Source: a virus
DNA length: 64,000 bases
IMG/VR virus record: IMGVR_UViG_3300030339_000003
Location: 62,001 to 126,000 of that record
Strand: one strand, 5' to 3'
Below the pieces are notes generated by a model. That model was not told the DNA's origin. It saw nothing but the letters and a program-made list of their open reading frames with translations, and did no database searches. The stretch's first letter is position 1; the number at the start of each line of letters is the position of its first letter. Made by a program: the position numbers and the translations under genes. Shown piece by piece: positions 52,855 through 61,606 of the stretch.

Positions 52855-54279
52855 TTAACTAACGAAAAATTCTTGCAAATTGGACACGTAGCTTTCAGCC
52901 ATTGATTTCTGGTTTTCAGAAGAAGCAATGTTGGAACTGGTACGGTTGATGGTATAACTTGGGAACACCCAATTCATTTCAGTGGATGGATCGTTGTTAT
53001 ACGTCATCGAGATAACGATTTCTGACAGGATACTACATTTGACTTTCACGCCAATCAATGTTGCAGCACCCCATTGACGCGCAGCATATTTCTGGAAGAA
53101 GCTTTGTTCCAGATAATCTTTAAAACGTTCTGCACGAGCATTGACTGCGTTATCGTTATCCAAAATAGATTGTGGAATGCCTGGTTTAAAATAGATACCG
53201 CCGTTAACATTTAAATGGTTAACTGCATTGGACGCAACAAAGTCCAACCCCATTAAGCCGCAGTCGATTAACGCATGCATAGTAATGAATGCAAGTTCGT
53301 TAGCCGTTGTTTCGTTTTGGTTAGCCGTGCCCAACTCGTTAGACATCATACGATGGTCAACAGCTGCAACCGCAGTAGCTACACGCTTGTTACCAATGAC
53401 AACATTATCGAAGCCAGAGAATACGGAACGCAATTCACCAAAGCTAAATCCAACAAAACCATTCCAAGTCGCCATGCCCAGTGCTGATGACATCATCGCT
53501 AAGAATGGATGCTCGTACACTTCCATATCAGAGATGCCATTCATAGACAATGCCATGTTTTCGCTCAACACGTTATTGCTGACTTGGTTACTTGATACGG
53601 ATGCCGCATGACGAATAACAGTTTGTGCGTGTGCAACTGGGTTCAGGTTTTGTGCTTTAGAAACAACAACACCCTGGGAATTCAGATCGCTTGAACTCGA
53701 CCCCATGTACTCACGTTCAGGAGTTGATTCTTGCATTTCTTGGAAACCAATACCGTGGTTAACGATATCAACCGGACGAATACTTTTAAGTTCCCGCGTT
53801 AAGGTTGGAGACGCTAACAGGAACTGGGAGTTTTCAGTGATTGCACGTTTGTTCAATGACAGTCCATTGATTCCCACGGCACTACTGGTTTCGCTAGTCC
53901 AACTACGCACCGGTTGAAAAATAACTTCATCTGGTACTTGGCCCAACATGACATCACCACCGCCAGTCAAATAACCCAATACTGACATTTTGGTTTCAGT
54001 CAAATTGTTTTCGATAACCGTGAGTTTCATGATACACAAACCACGACGAAGACTCCAACCGTCTTCCATATCAACTAAACCACCATGCTGCGCAGTAAGA
54101 CCACCAGCAGCCGCACCCAAACGAGCAATGGTAGAACCCTGAATGCCACCATTGTAACGTTCGTTGTATGCCTGATCAACGATAGAAGGATCCATATCGA
54201 TTCGGTTAGTACGATGGAACTGGTCGTGCAAGTTGTTACCGATTCCATAAAGAACTTGGTCTAAGCGCATCTCTGCCAT
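52855..54279 (-). CDS. Unknown protein (474 residues) in the RNAP gene block
   Basis: Begins MAEMRLDQVLYGIGNNLHDQ; rich in Asn, Ser, Ala, Gly and Met, with no catalytic motif or membrane span. A Gly/Ala-rich early region (GSTIARLGAAAGGLT) and a long central Ser/Asn-rich stretch suggest a flexible structural or scaffold protein. It lies between the probable gp68-like gene (24 bases upstream) and the prion-like protein gene (13 bases downstream). By order it corresponds to the phiKZ gp69-70 position. Not recognised. Confidence 0.7.
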   Translation of the reverse strand: MAEMRLDQVLYGIGNNLHDQFHRTNRIDMDPSIVDQAYNERYNGGIQGSTIARLGAAAGGLTAQHGGLVDMEDGWSLRRGLCIMKLTVIENNLTETKMSVLGYLTGGGDVMLGQVPDEVIFQPVRSWTSETSSAVGINGLSLNKRAITENSQFLLASPTLTRELKSIRPVDIVNHGIGFQEMQESTPEREYMGSSSSDLNSQGVVVSKAQNLNPVAHAQTVIRHAASVSSNQVSNNVLSENMALSMNGISDMEVYEHPFLAMMSSALGMATWNGFVGFSFGELRSVFSGFDNVVIGNKRVATAVAAVDHRMMSNELGTANQNETTANELAFITMHALIDCGLMGLDFVASNAVNHLNVNGGIYFKPGIPQSILDNDNAVNARAERFKDYLEQSFFQKYAARQWGAATLIGVKVKCSILSEIVISMTYNNDPSTEMNWVFPSYTINRTSSNIASSENQKSMAESYVSNLQEFFVS

Positions 54280-54303
54280 TTTGTTTTGCCCTTTTGCTTT
54301 GTA

Positions 54304-55866
54304 TTATTGGTTAATTTCTTGAACTAAACGAATCAGTTCATTTTTGATTTCTACTTCGATATCGATCGGGAACAGTTGTCCTTTTTTCACTTCACGATAG
54401 ATATCCGGTTCGTCGAGTACGCCATATTCCAGATTACTTATCCAGTTATGGGATTCGAGTTCTTCCAACAACTCTTTAACGAACAACACTGCTTCGTTAA
54501 ATGAACCTCCTTCATTGTTTTTCGCCTGCACGTCACACAACTCAGAAAGTATTACTCGATCTTCAGATGTTAATTGTAAGAACGAGTTACCCGATGTTTG
54601 ATCTTTAGTACGATCAATTTGGGCACAACACAACGCTGGCAAATAAGTATAACCGCGTTCTGTTAACAGCACCTGTGCTAACGCAATAGCTGGAGTCAGC
54701 TGATTATAGTCACAGTAATCGTATAAACGTTCGGGCACTTCATATGCAAAAGCTAATTGCATAATGGTGATCATTGGCTTGGTTAATTGGAAATCCCAAA
54801 CCTGAGGAAAACGATCGTAAACGTTATTTACCAATTCCTCATTTTTAATACCCAAACCAACACATTGATGTTTGAAACGATCTTTATAGCGCAGCTGGCC
54901 TTTTTCATCACGCAAACCAAAGCTAAAGTATTCCGCTGTTTGTGTAATCACAACCATTGGAGTTTCTTCTGTGATTTGGTGTTCATCCAGGTACGATGTA
55001 TTATCTTCATCATCACCGAATGATTTCTTTTCACGATAACCACCCACATTGTTTTCGTACTGCTTAACCTCTGACGAAATGTGGTTGATGATTGATTTAC
55101 CTGCCGGATCTGTTTCCGGAATGATTGCTACCGATAAACGATTAAACAAGATACGATACAAAATCATAATCATTGTGTATTCGCTGTTATCGATATCAAT
55201 GTTAGCGGTGTGGTTAGATGGTTTCTGGAAGCTATGGTTTACATAACCTACCAAACGTTTCCAGCCATACGTTTCAGTAATCATTGCGATCTTGTGAATT
55301 GACTTGCCACAAATCAATTCCGCATAGTTAGAGCCAGTCATTGGTGTTAAACGTGCCAACAGACCATAGAACACTGGGAACAACATGCGAGATAAGAAAG
55401 TCATTTTGACTAACTCAATATAGTCATTAACCAGGAACGTTGTTTCTTCTGGATAATAACCATGGTCTTTTGTTTTCTTAAGATCTTTTGGTATGACCAT
55501 GAACTTGGTGGAATACGCAAAGAAATTAAACAAATTGTTTGGTTTGATGATTTCGAGAATAGAATAAAGCAATGGCTCGATCAAAGACATTTCTTTTTCA
55601 TAGTTGATGAAATCATTATTTTCAATGATATCAGCAGCTGTCTGATAAAGATGGAACAACTGAGTATGTTGTTTTTCGTCCAACGCCATGTTCAAATATT
55701 CATTCAAAGGATGGAACAGATTGACTTCTTCATCTGTTTCTTCTTTCTTTGGGTTGTTTAACTTAAGTGTTCCTTCACCGATGAACTCCACTACATCATC
55801 ACCATTCCTAACAATGATTTTGTTGAAATTCTTTTTGGAATTACGCTTAATGGATATGTTAATCAC
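54304..55866 (-). CDS. Candidate fifth subunit of the non-virion RNAP (phiKZ gp68-like by position)
   Basis: 520 residues from a GTG start at 55866, chosen because AAAGGA lies six bases upstream and because the longer frame starts with TTG and runs through a promoter-like element. It has no sequence motif I can name. The reasons for the call are its size, its place four genes upstream of the beta C gene (as gp68 lies before gp71-73 in phiKZ), and an early promoter-like element directly upstream. gp68 is an essential subunit without bacterial homologues. The neighbouring 474-residue proteins are the alternatives. Confidence 0.45.
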   Translation of the reverse strand: MINISIKRNSKKNFNKIIVRNGDDVVEFIGEGTLKLNNPKKEETDEEVNLFHPLNEYLNMALDEKQHTQLFHLYQTAADIIENNDFINYEKEMSLIEPLLYSILEIIKPNNLFNFFAYSTKFMVIPKDLKKTKDHGYYPEETTFLVNDYIELVKMTFLSRMLFPVFYGLLARLTPMTGSNYAELICGKSIHKIAMITETYGWKRLVGYVNHSFQKPSNHTANIDIDNSEYTMIMILYRILFNRLSVAIIPETDPAGKSIINHISSEVKQYENNVGGYREKKSFGDDEDNTSYLDEHQITEETPMVVITQTAEYFSFGLRDEKGQLRYKDRFKHQCVGLGIKNEELVNNVYDRFPQVWDFQLTKPMITIMQLAFAYEVPERLYDYCDYNQLTPAIALAQVLLTERGYTYLPALCCAQIDRTKDQTSGNSFLQLTSEDRVILSELCDVQAKNNEGGSFNEAVLFVKELLEELESHNWISNLEYGVLDEPDIYREVKKGQLFPIDIEVEIKNELIRLVQEINQ

Positions 55867-55902
55867 ATTAGTTCCTTTAATTATAGTGGGAATTATACAC
55901 TC

Positions 55903-55916
55903 AGATAATATAGGCT
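55903..55916 (-). promoter_or_regulatory. phiKZ early-type promoter-like element
   Basis: Minus strand AGCCTATATTATCT, identical over 14 bases to 4206-4219, about 37 bases before the GTG at 55866. Confidence 0.55.
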
Positions 55917-55929
55917 TCAAAATTAATAG

Positions 55930-55953
55930 CTAGGTAGGGTTTCCCCTACCTAG
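55930..55953 (-). terminator. Hairpin terminator
   Basis: Perfect 10-bp stem with TTTC loop (GAAA in RNA), 18 bases after the SSB-like gene stop. Confidence 0.8.
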
Positions 55954-55971
55954 TTGTATTAGGGTTATTGT

Positions 55972-56709
55972 TTACCAATCGATTTCGTCGAATGCTTCTT
56001 CAACTGGTTTGCTTGCGCCATTACCAGCATTTGCTGCGCCGCCGTTATTACGTGGCTGCCATTGTTGACCACCACCTGCGCCGCCTTGACCACCAGCACC
56101 ACCAGCATTAGTTACACGCGGTGTCCATGCAGCACGTTCCATATCGTTAAGCAGTGATTCGTGGAAGTTACACCAGGTGCGGGCAGAAGCACGAGAAGGC
56201 AGACCGGCGTCATCTTTGATTTCACCAGTAACTGTTTTGATTTTCCAGGATGCGCAGTTCTTCAGACGGAACAGAACTTTAAAGCGGAAGTCAGCTTTAA
56301 CGTATTCCAGCGATACACGACCATCGGGTTCACGACTAACAATCAGGTTACACATGTTGATTGGATCGTCGGTCAGTTTGTTACCTGTCGCGGTACGCAT
56401 CCAGCCACGTTGGTTAATTGGAATATTAACTGATGCGAATGAACATTTTTCATCGGATGCCTGACGAACTGCTTCGAACAATGTACCGCGTTCGTTATAG
56501 TCCAGTTCCACTTCACGCGTGGTTTTCTTTTGATCACTCCACACGTTATCATAAACGCGCAGAACAATACGGCCATTTGCTTTCTGTTCGAAACGCAGGG
56601 CACCGTTGTGTTTTGCACCTTGTACGGGTTGTTCGGTTTCTGGGTGCGGTTGCATGTAATCGTTTAAGATTGTTTTAGCGCGCGGTGTACCCTTTTGATA
56701 TTCAGCCAT
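55972..56709 (-). CDS. Single-stranded DNA-binding protein-like
   Basis: 245 residues. A beta-rich N-terminal domain with alternating aromatic and basic residues (1-185) suits an OB-fold. It is followed by a Gly/Asn/Gln-rich flexible linker (about 200-230) and an acidic aromatic tip, EEAFDEIDW, which recalls the DDDIPF tip that bacterial SSBs use to recruit partners. The gene is G+C-rich like the capsid gene, implying high expression. It is monocistronic, with a terminator after it and a TATATTG element upstream. Likely coats ssDNA in phage replication. The fold is inferred; only the tail pattern is clear. Confidence 0.6.
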   Translation of the reverse strand: MAEYQKGTPRAKTILNDYMQPHPETEQPVQGAKHNGALRFEQKANGRIVLRVYDNVWSDQKKTTREVELDYNERGTLFEAVRQASDEKCSFASVNIPINQRGWMRTATGNKLTDDPINMCNLIVSREPDGRVSLEYVKADFRFKVLFRLKNCASWKIKTVTGEIKDDAGLPSRASARTWCNFHESLLNDMERAAWTPRVTNAGGAGGQGGAGGGQQWQPRNNGGAANAGNGASKPVEEAFDEIDW

Positions 56710-56756
56710 TTCGATGTTGCTCCGTAATTTGAGATTTTTTAAATTTGAGTTAGATT

Positions 56757-56773
56757 AGTCTACAATATAAAGG
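56757..56773 (-). promoter_or_regulatory. Possible early-type promoter element
   Basis: Minus strand CCTTTATATTGTAGACT about 50 bases before the SSB-like gene; a weaker match to the CTATATTAC word. Confidence 0.3.
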
Positions 56774-56783
56774 TAACGCAGTT

Positions 56784-57572
56784 TTAAAATAACATTTTTA
56801 ATCCTGCTTTCTCGATACTTTGTGGTAATCGATTAATATCTGATCTGACTTTACTAAAAGAAGTTCCGGACGTCCAATTACTGGATTGGGCTAAATCTTC
56901 TACAAGTCGTTTTAATCCAATTTTGGAATTATAAAAGTTGGTAGCTTTGTCACCAAACACTTGAATGGTGAGCTTATTAAATGGCATGTAGAAAAGGTCT
57001 TTGCCTCCGGTTAATTTGGTGAACCATTGGGTGTATGGTTTTGCAGTGCCCGTGTAAGACTCCAATAAACGCAACCGTGTGGTTGATGGAGTTAAAGTCA
57101 GGTCTACTACATGATGCGTAATGATCAACCCCTTGCCTTGGAATACAGGTAATGTAGAATCATTACGTGTTACTTGTTTAGGAAAGTCTTTATAGAAACG
57201 ATCACAGATTTTAGTAATCAATTCGTATTTGGCTTTCCCTTTAGCCGACATAGTTTCTAAAGTAACCAACTCGGCTTTATTGAATAAACTTTTTAATGAT
57301 TTGTACGAAGGATAATAAACAGTAAATGCAATAGCCTTTGGACCAGTTGATTCTGCTAACCACTTAGCGATTTCAGTAAGGTCGGTTTTAGCCGCTACAT
57401 ATATTTCGTCTACTGTTGGGTCATCATCCTTAGCATATGCTTCAATGGTATTACGCACTAAAGTCCGCAGGTTAATTAAAAAAGTTCCTACACCTTTCAG
57501 TTCACCAAATGCATCTTTTTCAAATGCTAATGATGTTCCAACGGACATGTTGTAAGCACCTAATGCCCTCAT
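56784..57572 (-). CDS. Unknown 262-residue protein coupled to an SbcD-like gene
   Basis: Its ATG overlaps the stop of the phosphoesterase gene by four bases. Mixed alpha/beta, with strands such as GLIITHHVVDLTLT and a basic C-terminus (IGLKRLVEDL, NRLPQSIEKAGLK). No Walker motif, so it is not an SbcC partner. Coupling suggests a DNA-processing or repair role alongside the nuclease; family not recognised. Confidence 0.7.
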   Translation of the reverse strand: MRALGAYNMSVGTSLAFEKDAFGELKGVGTFLINLRTLVRNTIEAYAKDDDPTVDEIYVAAKTDLTEIAKWLAESTGPKAIAFTVYYPSYKSLKSLFNKAELVTLETMSAKGKAKYELITKICDRFYKDFPKQVTRNDSTLPVFQGKGLIITHHVVDLTLTPSTTRLRLLESYTGTAKPYTQWFTKLTGGKDLFYMPFNKLTIQVFGDKATNFYNSKIGLKRLVEDLAQSSNWTSGTSFSKVRSDINRLPQSIEKAGLKMLF

Positions 57573-58690
57573 AAGAATTCCTTTATTAACTCGTGGATTT
57601 CATCAGCGGTAATATCCGTACCTTTAATGTCGGGTTCAATGACAGGCATAACTAACTCAAAGATATTTTCTTTGGTTACAGAAACGCCCTCATATTCATC
57701 CATGGTAAACAGCTCATCGTCAACAATAGCTTCATCATTTTCAGAGTCTTCTGCAAAACCAAAGTCGGGATATTCTTTTTCAAGAGCATTGACAATTGGA
57801 TTGACAACTGAACGATGGCCGCCTTGTAAACGGAATTGAGATGCTTTAGGAAACTTTTTACTTTGCAACAATGCCTTTACTTTATTAATTACGTGTTCTG
57901 GAAGATCTCCAATTTGAACTTTAATTGTAATATAAGGCAGAGCATTCTTGTTCACCCAAAATGTGGGTTTGAAATATTCTTTCTTTAAATCTAAATCAAT
58001 TATCCACGCACCTTTATCATGTTCTTCACCGTGACGACAACGATCAAAAGAACCGTTACTGTAGATCTTGTTACCGTTGTGTGAAGGTACGTGGATGTGC
58101 CCTGAAAAGATCCCATACTTAACAATGGATTCCCAACGGGTTTCCATGTGCGCGTGACGTCTTCCTTTTTCAGGCAATTGGTAATAAAATCCGCCATGTA
58201 GAGCAATAAGATCTACTTGACTTAATCCGGCAGCAGACAATGTATTTAAAGCAAGTTCCCATATTTCGTCTGGTGTTTTAGACGCCATATTATCGGGAAC
58301 ATACATGACTGTTAATCCATCTAGATCGTCAAATGTTTCGATGGATATTTTATCAAAATGTTTGACGTCCATGTCTTCTTCTACGGTTAACATGATGTGT
58401 TGGATTTGATCCCAATCATGTAACGTAGTTCCTTCTACAAAACGTACCTTTCCTTTTGGATTAGCTTTCTTATACCGTTGGAAAAGGTCTTTGAAGTAAT
58501 TTAACGTATACTTAAATTCTTCATCTTCTTTTTCTACACGACGATCAAATACATCCCCGGTGAAAAACAATATATCAATGGTACTTAAATCGACGTCAGT
58601 ATATAGAAAGGTTGACAAGTTTCGTAAGACGTGTGCAGTGGGAGTGCGTCTATGAGAAGTGTGATGGTCTGAACTTGATATTAGACGCAT
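57569..58690 (-). CDS. SbcD/Mre11-like metallophosphoesterase (probable nuclease)
   Basis: 373 residues. The phosphoesterase motifs are visible: SSDHHTSHR (6-14; D-x-H, with His in place of a more usual Leu-His), FFTGDVFDRR (42-51), EGTTLHDWDQ (GNHD-like; near 90), LIALHGGFYY and SGHIHVPSHN (metal-binding His residues). A C-terminal acidic region resembles the capping domain of SbcD-like proteins. It probably cuts DNA ends or structures in replication or recombination, like T4 gp47. No SbcC ATPase gene is adjacent, which is unlike the usual arrangement. Confidence 0.75.
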   Translation of the reverse strand: MRLISSSDHHTSHRRTPTAHVLRNLSTFLYTDVDLSTIDILFFTGDVFDRRVEKEDEEFKYTLNYFKDLFQRYKKANPKGKVRFVEGTTLHDWDQIQHIMLTVEEDMDVKHFDKISIETFDDLDGLTVMYVPDNMASKTPDEIWELALNTLSAAGLSQVDLIALHGGFYYQLPEKGRRHAHMETRWESIVKYGIFSGHIHVPSHNGNKIYSNGSFDRCRHGEEHDKGAWIIDLDLKKEYFKPTFWVNKNALPYITIKVQIGDLPEHVINKVKALLQSKKFPKASQFRLQGGHRSVVNPIVNALEKEYPDFGFAEDSENDEAIVDDELFTMDEYEGVSVTKENIFELVMPVIEPDIKGTDITADEIHELIKEFL

Positions 58691-58704
58691 TCCGTTTTAT
58701 CCTT

Positions 58705-59529
58705 TTAACACGTCGGTTGGTCTTCGTCGGTTTCTCTATTATTGTCATTGTCGTTAATATTTACTGTTTCTTTTGCAGAAGCAGTTAACGTTTTGTCATT
58801 CAACAGATGTTCCGGAATAGTGTACCAGGCACCACAAATCAGTTTAACCAATTTGTAATCTTCCAGGGACGCCACACCGTCACGTTCTTCGGTTTCAAAA
58901 ACCTTTTTAACAAAATCCAAAGTTTCCATATCGGCTTTACCTTCAAACACAACATCACGCACGTAGAAAGCTTTGCGTAATGCTTCAGGATAGACATTGT
59001 GTTTGTGGTAGAAATCAATAGGAATCAGATCATGCATAGGAATGCGTGCTTTTTCAGGATCCAGGAACGTGCTGGCTTTATCAACAATATCTTTGCCATC
59101 AAGTTGAGGGATTTGACCTTCCATGATTTCACGGGCAGAGTTAGCCATAGCCGCAGACGTTTGGCGCATGATGTCGCGTTCAATCGGTGTCATCTGATAA
59201 CCGGAAATAGGTTTGATGACGAGCAAGATCTTTTTAGGATCATTGTCATCGATAACCAATACAGACATTGTGTGTTGGTTACTGATTTTACCCCATTCAA
59301 TGAAGTTGAAATAATTGACGCCGGTAGTGTCGTTGACCGCAAAAGGCAACAACCACTTTTCAACGAATTCTGATTCGGTCATTTCAGTGTACGCGTTAAG
59401 CGGAACACCTTCGGTCGTCAGATATTGTTCGCCGTTAATTGGAGTCACGCCAACTGAATCAGCAAACTTAAAATCTTCCATCATTTTGGCATAGTTGCTT
59501 GCTGACATACCATTTAATTCAGGACTCAT
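58705..59529 (-). CDS. Unknown 274-residue protein
   Basis: Acidic soluble protein with an Asn/Asp/Glu-rich tail (NINDNDNNRETDEDQPTC). The N-terminal half holds strand patterns (TMSVLVIDDNDPKKILLVIK) and the rest is helical. No known motif. It overlaps the upstream 134-residue gene by ATGA, so the two are coupled. It belongs to the early block between RNAP genes. Function unknown. Confidence 0.7.
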   Translation of the reverse strand: MSPELNGMSASNYAKMMEDFKFADSVGVTPINGEQYLTTEGVPLNAYTEMTESEFVEKWLLPFAVNDTTGVNYFNFIEWGKISNQHTMSVLVIDDNDPKKILLVIKPISGYQMTPIERDIMRQTSAAMANSAREIMEGQIPQLDGKDIVDKASTFLDPEKARIPMHDLIPIDFYHKHNVYPEALRKAFYVRDVVFEGKADMETLDFVKKVFETEERDGVASLEDYKLVKLICGAWYTIPEHLLNDKTLTASAKETVNINDNDNNRETDEDQPTC

Positions 59530-59930
59530 GTACCACTCCTATGTTTTTCTAACAGTTGGAAATTATTAGGGTTAACTTCGACAATCTTTGATAAAGAATA
59601 GGGAATGTTATTATCAGTTACAGTAACATTGACCGCCAAGTTATATAAAGATTGCGTGTTATCAACCTGAATAAATTGACAATCCACGTTAACAACTGGA
59701 AATTGTTCCTGCATATATAATTTCAGGAATTCTTTAACGGCTGCTTGTAATTCGTTTTGCTTTTCGCCATAACGTTTCCATAATGCATAGAAACTAGGGA
59801 TGTTGCCAATCGATTTGGATTGAGATTCTTTTGCCACAAACCAATAATAGAAATGTAATTCCATTCCTTTATTTATCGATTTGGTTTCCCACCCGATACC
59901 TGATGACATAGTTGCAATGCAGTGAGTCAT
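59526..59930 (-). CDS. Unknown 134-residue protein
   Basis: Small alpha/beta protein (WETKSINKGMELHFYYWFVA at the start, strands near the C-terminus). No motif recognised. AAAGGAAAC lies before the ATG, and the end overlaps the next gene by four bases. Occupies a position in the gp55-to-gp71 interval, an early block in phiKZ-like genomes. Role unknown. Confidence 0.7.
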   Translation of the reverse strand: MTHCIATMSSGIGWETKSINKGMELHFYYWFVAKESQSKSIGNIPSFYALWKRYGEKQNELQAAVKEFLKLYMQEQFPVVNVDCQFIQVDNTQSLYNLAVNVTVTDNNIPYSLSKIVEVNPNNFQLLEKHRSGT

Positions 59931-59991
59931 TTTGTTTCCTTTAAATTATTGTACCATCATAGATTTGAAACAAAAAAATAAAAAGAATTAA

Positions 59992-60013
59992 GTGAGGAGC
60001 CGAAGCTCCTCAC
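59992..60013 (-). terminator. Hairpin terminator with UUCG loop
   Basis: Perfect 9-bp stem with CGAA loop (UUCG in RNA) and a long U-rich run after it, 3 bases past the stop at 60017; a typical intrinsic terminator. Confidence 0.85.
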
Positions 60014-60016
60014 ATT

Positions 60017-60439
60017 TTACAACACTTTAACAATGCCTTTGATATAGCCATCGTTCATAAGGGCGTTTAACTGGTGCGCATAAATTACAGCGCCGACAGA
60101 ACCCGTGTTCAAATACACTTGACCGTCTTCAACAGTTACTGGGTTTAAACATGTTGGATAAGAGCGGTGAACTGGACAAACGTGTAAGATACCACGATGT
60201 TGAAACAATGCAAACAACTGATAAGGATTCGGACCAGCTGTTTCATGTTTGTTGTGTCCGTCTTTATATAATGCATGAGCTGCTAATGCATCAAGGACTT
60301 GCTCGGTAGATTCGCTGAACTCAGTATAAGGAGAAACTCGAATGTCAAGTTTACCCGCATACTTTTCATCCAGGTCTTTGTGGTTTACAACAGGACCGGT
60401 GGATTTAACTTCTTGATTGAATACGAATGGATTTTGCAT
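60017..60439 (-). CDS. Unknown 140-residue protein
   Basis: Contains HVCPVHRSYPTCLNP, a Cys/His-rich stretch that could bind metal, and a helical C-terminus. No catalytic motif or membrane span. It is 39 bases downstream of the membrane-like protein gene and ends at a strong terminator. Function unknown. Confidence 0.7.
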   Translation of the reverse strand: MQNPFVFNQEVKSTGPVVNHKDLDEKYAGKLDIRVSPYTEFSESTEQVLDALAAHALYKDGHNKHETAGPNPYQLFALFQHRGILHVCPVHRSYPTCLNPVTVEDGQVYLNTGSVGAVIYAHQLNALMNDGYIKGIVKVL

Positions 60440-60478
60440 TTTTGTTACCCCAAATAGTTTAATAAGTTAAAAGAACAA

Positions 60479-60916
60479 TTACATCCAGTTATTCATTTCG
60501 GATGTTTTCTTGCTTGCATTGATACCGACTTGAGTCAGACCATAACCCAGATCAATGCCAATAACCAGACCCAGTGCTTTGCCCAGGCCATTGTCTTGCA
60601 TACCAAAGCATTCGGTGATCCACTTGGTAGCCAAATAAGAAGCACCCACGCCAGCAGCAGCACCTAACAATGCAGAACCGCTAACATTGTCAGAACCACC
60701 GATAGTGATACCAGCAGTCACAGTAGCCGCGATTGCAGCAACAACATCAGCTTTCAACCAGTTGTCTTCTTTACCTGTGAAGGTTTCAGTTACTGGTTCT
60801 GGTTGTTTTGGAACAGCGCTGAATGCAGCTTGGCCAGGAGCAGTTTTACCGTCAGCAGAACCGCACAGAGTAGCCATATTGATAACGTCAACAGAAGAAG
60901 CCAATTTGTTTTCCAT
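60479..60916 (-). CDS. Gly/Ala-rich membrane protein
   Basis: 145 residues. Residues 55-80 (VVAAIAATVTAGITIGG) and 82-100 (SALLGAAAGVGASYLATKW), then 112-130 (ALGLVIGIDLGYGLTQVG), are Gly/Ala-rich hydrophobic segments with GxxxG-type spacing, suggesting two or three packed membrane helices. A charged, probably exposed N-terminus precedes them. A full TATATTAC element lies 57 bases upstream. Such proteins may insert in the host inner membrane or in phage-made vesicles early in infection; that is inference. Confidence 0.7.
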   Translation of the reverse strand: MENKLASSVDVINMATLCGSADGKTAPGQAAFSAVPKQPEPVTETFTGKEDNWLKADVVAAIAATVTAGITIGGSDNVSGSALLGAAAGVGASYLATKWITECFGMQDNGLGKALGLVIGIDLGYGLTQVGINASKKTSEMNNWM

Positions 60917-60972
60917 GATAAATCCTTAATTAAGTGGGAGGTTAATAAACATTATTGTTTATTTATCTACCC

Positions 60973-60986
60973 AAGTAATATAGACT
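60973..60986 (-). promoter_or_regulatory. phiKZ early-type promoter-like element
   Basis: Minus strand AGTCTATATTACTT, containing TATATTAC exactly, upstream of the membrane-like protein gene at 60916. Confidence 0.55.
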
Positions 60987-61022
60987 TGAAATCAACTGTA
61001 ATCTAAAAAAATAAACATAGTC

Positions 61023-61054
61023 TAACTATCTTCCCCGTGAGGGGAAGATAGTTA
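61023..61054 (-). terminator. Hairpin terminator
   Basis: Perfect 14-bp stem with GTGA loop on the plus strand (UCAC in the minus transcript), 3 bases after the stop at 61058. Confidence 0.85.
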
Positions 61055-61057
61055 TTA

Positions 61058-61516
61058 TTAATAGTAAGCGACTTCAACGTATTCAGGAACCAGGCGAGCG
61101 TAGGCTAATTCTTCAGTGCCATAAACAAAAACATTGGTAACCAGTAAGTTGGAAGGGATTTTGTTATCGTCTAAAGTCAAAGCTAATTCAACTTTAATAT
61201 CCAACGTAGGAACACCCAAGTCAGCCAACAACTTATCCATGTAAGTGTTTACATTATAAGTGCTGCGAATTTGTGTAGCAAAGCTCTTTAAAGTGGAAGC
61301 ACTACCGGTATCATTTAAACGTTGAGCAAAAGCCTTGTTCAGACCAGTCACTGTAAAACGGTAAGCGGTATCAAGATCCACAAAATAGATATTGCGGATT
61401 GATTCAATTGTAGAAACCCTTACATTAGACAATGAACTAAAATCAATTTCATTGTTGACAACAGGCAAAGTAGCGAGTCGTAAGGGCGCGGAATTTAAGA
61501 TATCAGCGGCGGGCAT
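61058..61516 (-). CDS. Unknown 152-residue protein
   Basis: Soluble mixed alpha/beta protein with a central conserved-looking stretch (YFVDLDTAYRFTVTGLNKAF) and a C-terminal aromatic end (YVEVAYY). Followed by a strong terminator and preceded by one at 61581-61600, so it is monocistronic. No motif recognised. Confidence 0.7.
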   Translation of the reverse strand: MPAADILNSAPLRLATLPVVNNEIDFSSLSNVRVSTIESIRNIYFVDLDTAYRFTVTGLNKAFAQRLNDTGSASTLKSFATQIRSTYNVNTYMDKLLADLGVPTLDIKVELALTLDDNKIPSNLLVTNVFVYGTEELAYARLVPEYVEVAYY

Positions 61517-61580
61517 GGCAAATCCTTATTAATTGGGAACTCATACGATTCTCATATAAAATAAAAAATACAGTAAATAA

Positions 61581-61600
61581 CCCCTTACCGAAGTAAGGGG
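61581..61600 (-). terminator. Hairpin terminator with UUCG loop
   Basis: Perfect 8-bp GC-rich stem, CGAA loop (UUCG in RNA), followed by an AT-rich run, 6 bases after the stop at 61607. Confidence 0.8.
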
Positions 61601-61606
61601 CATTGT

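Noticed and set aside
55867-55920. Longer N-terminus for the 520-residue protein, with TTG start at 55920
   Set aside because: It would translate through a promoter-like element that is identical at 4206-4219; GTG 55866 has a proper AAAGGA site.
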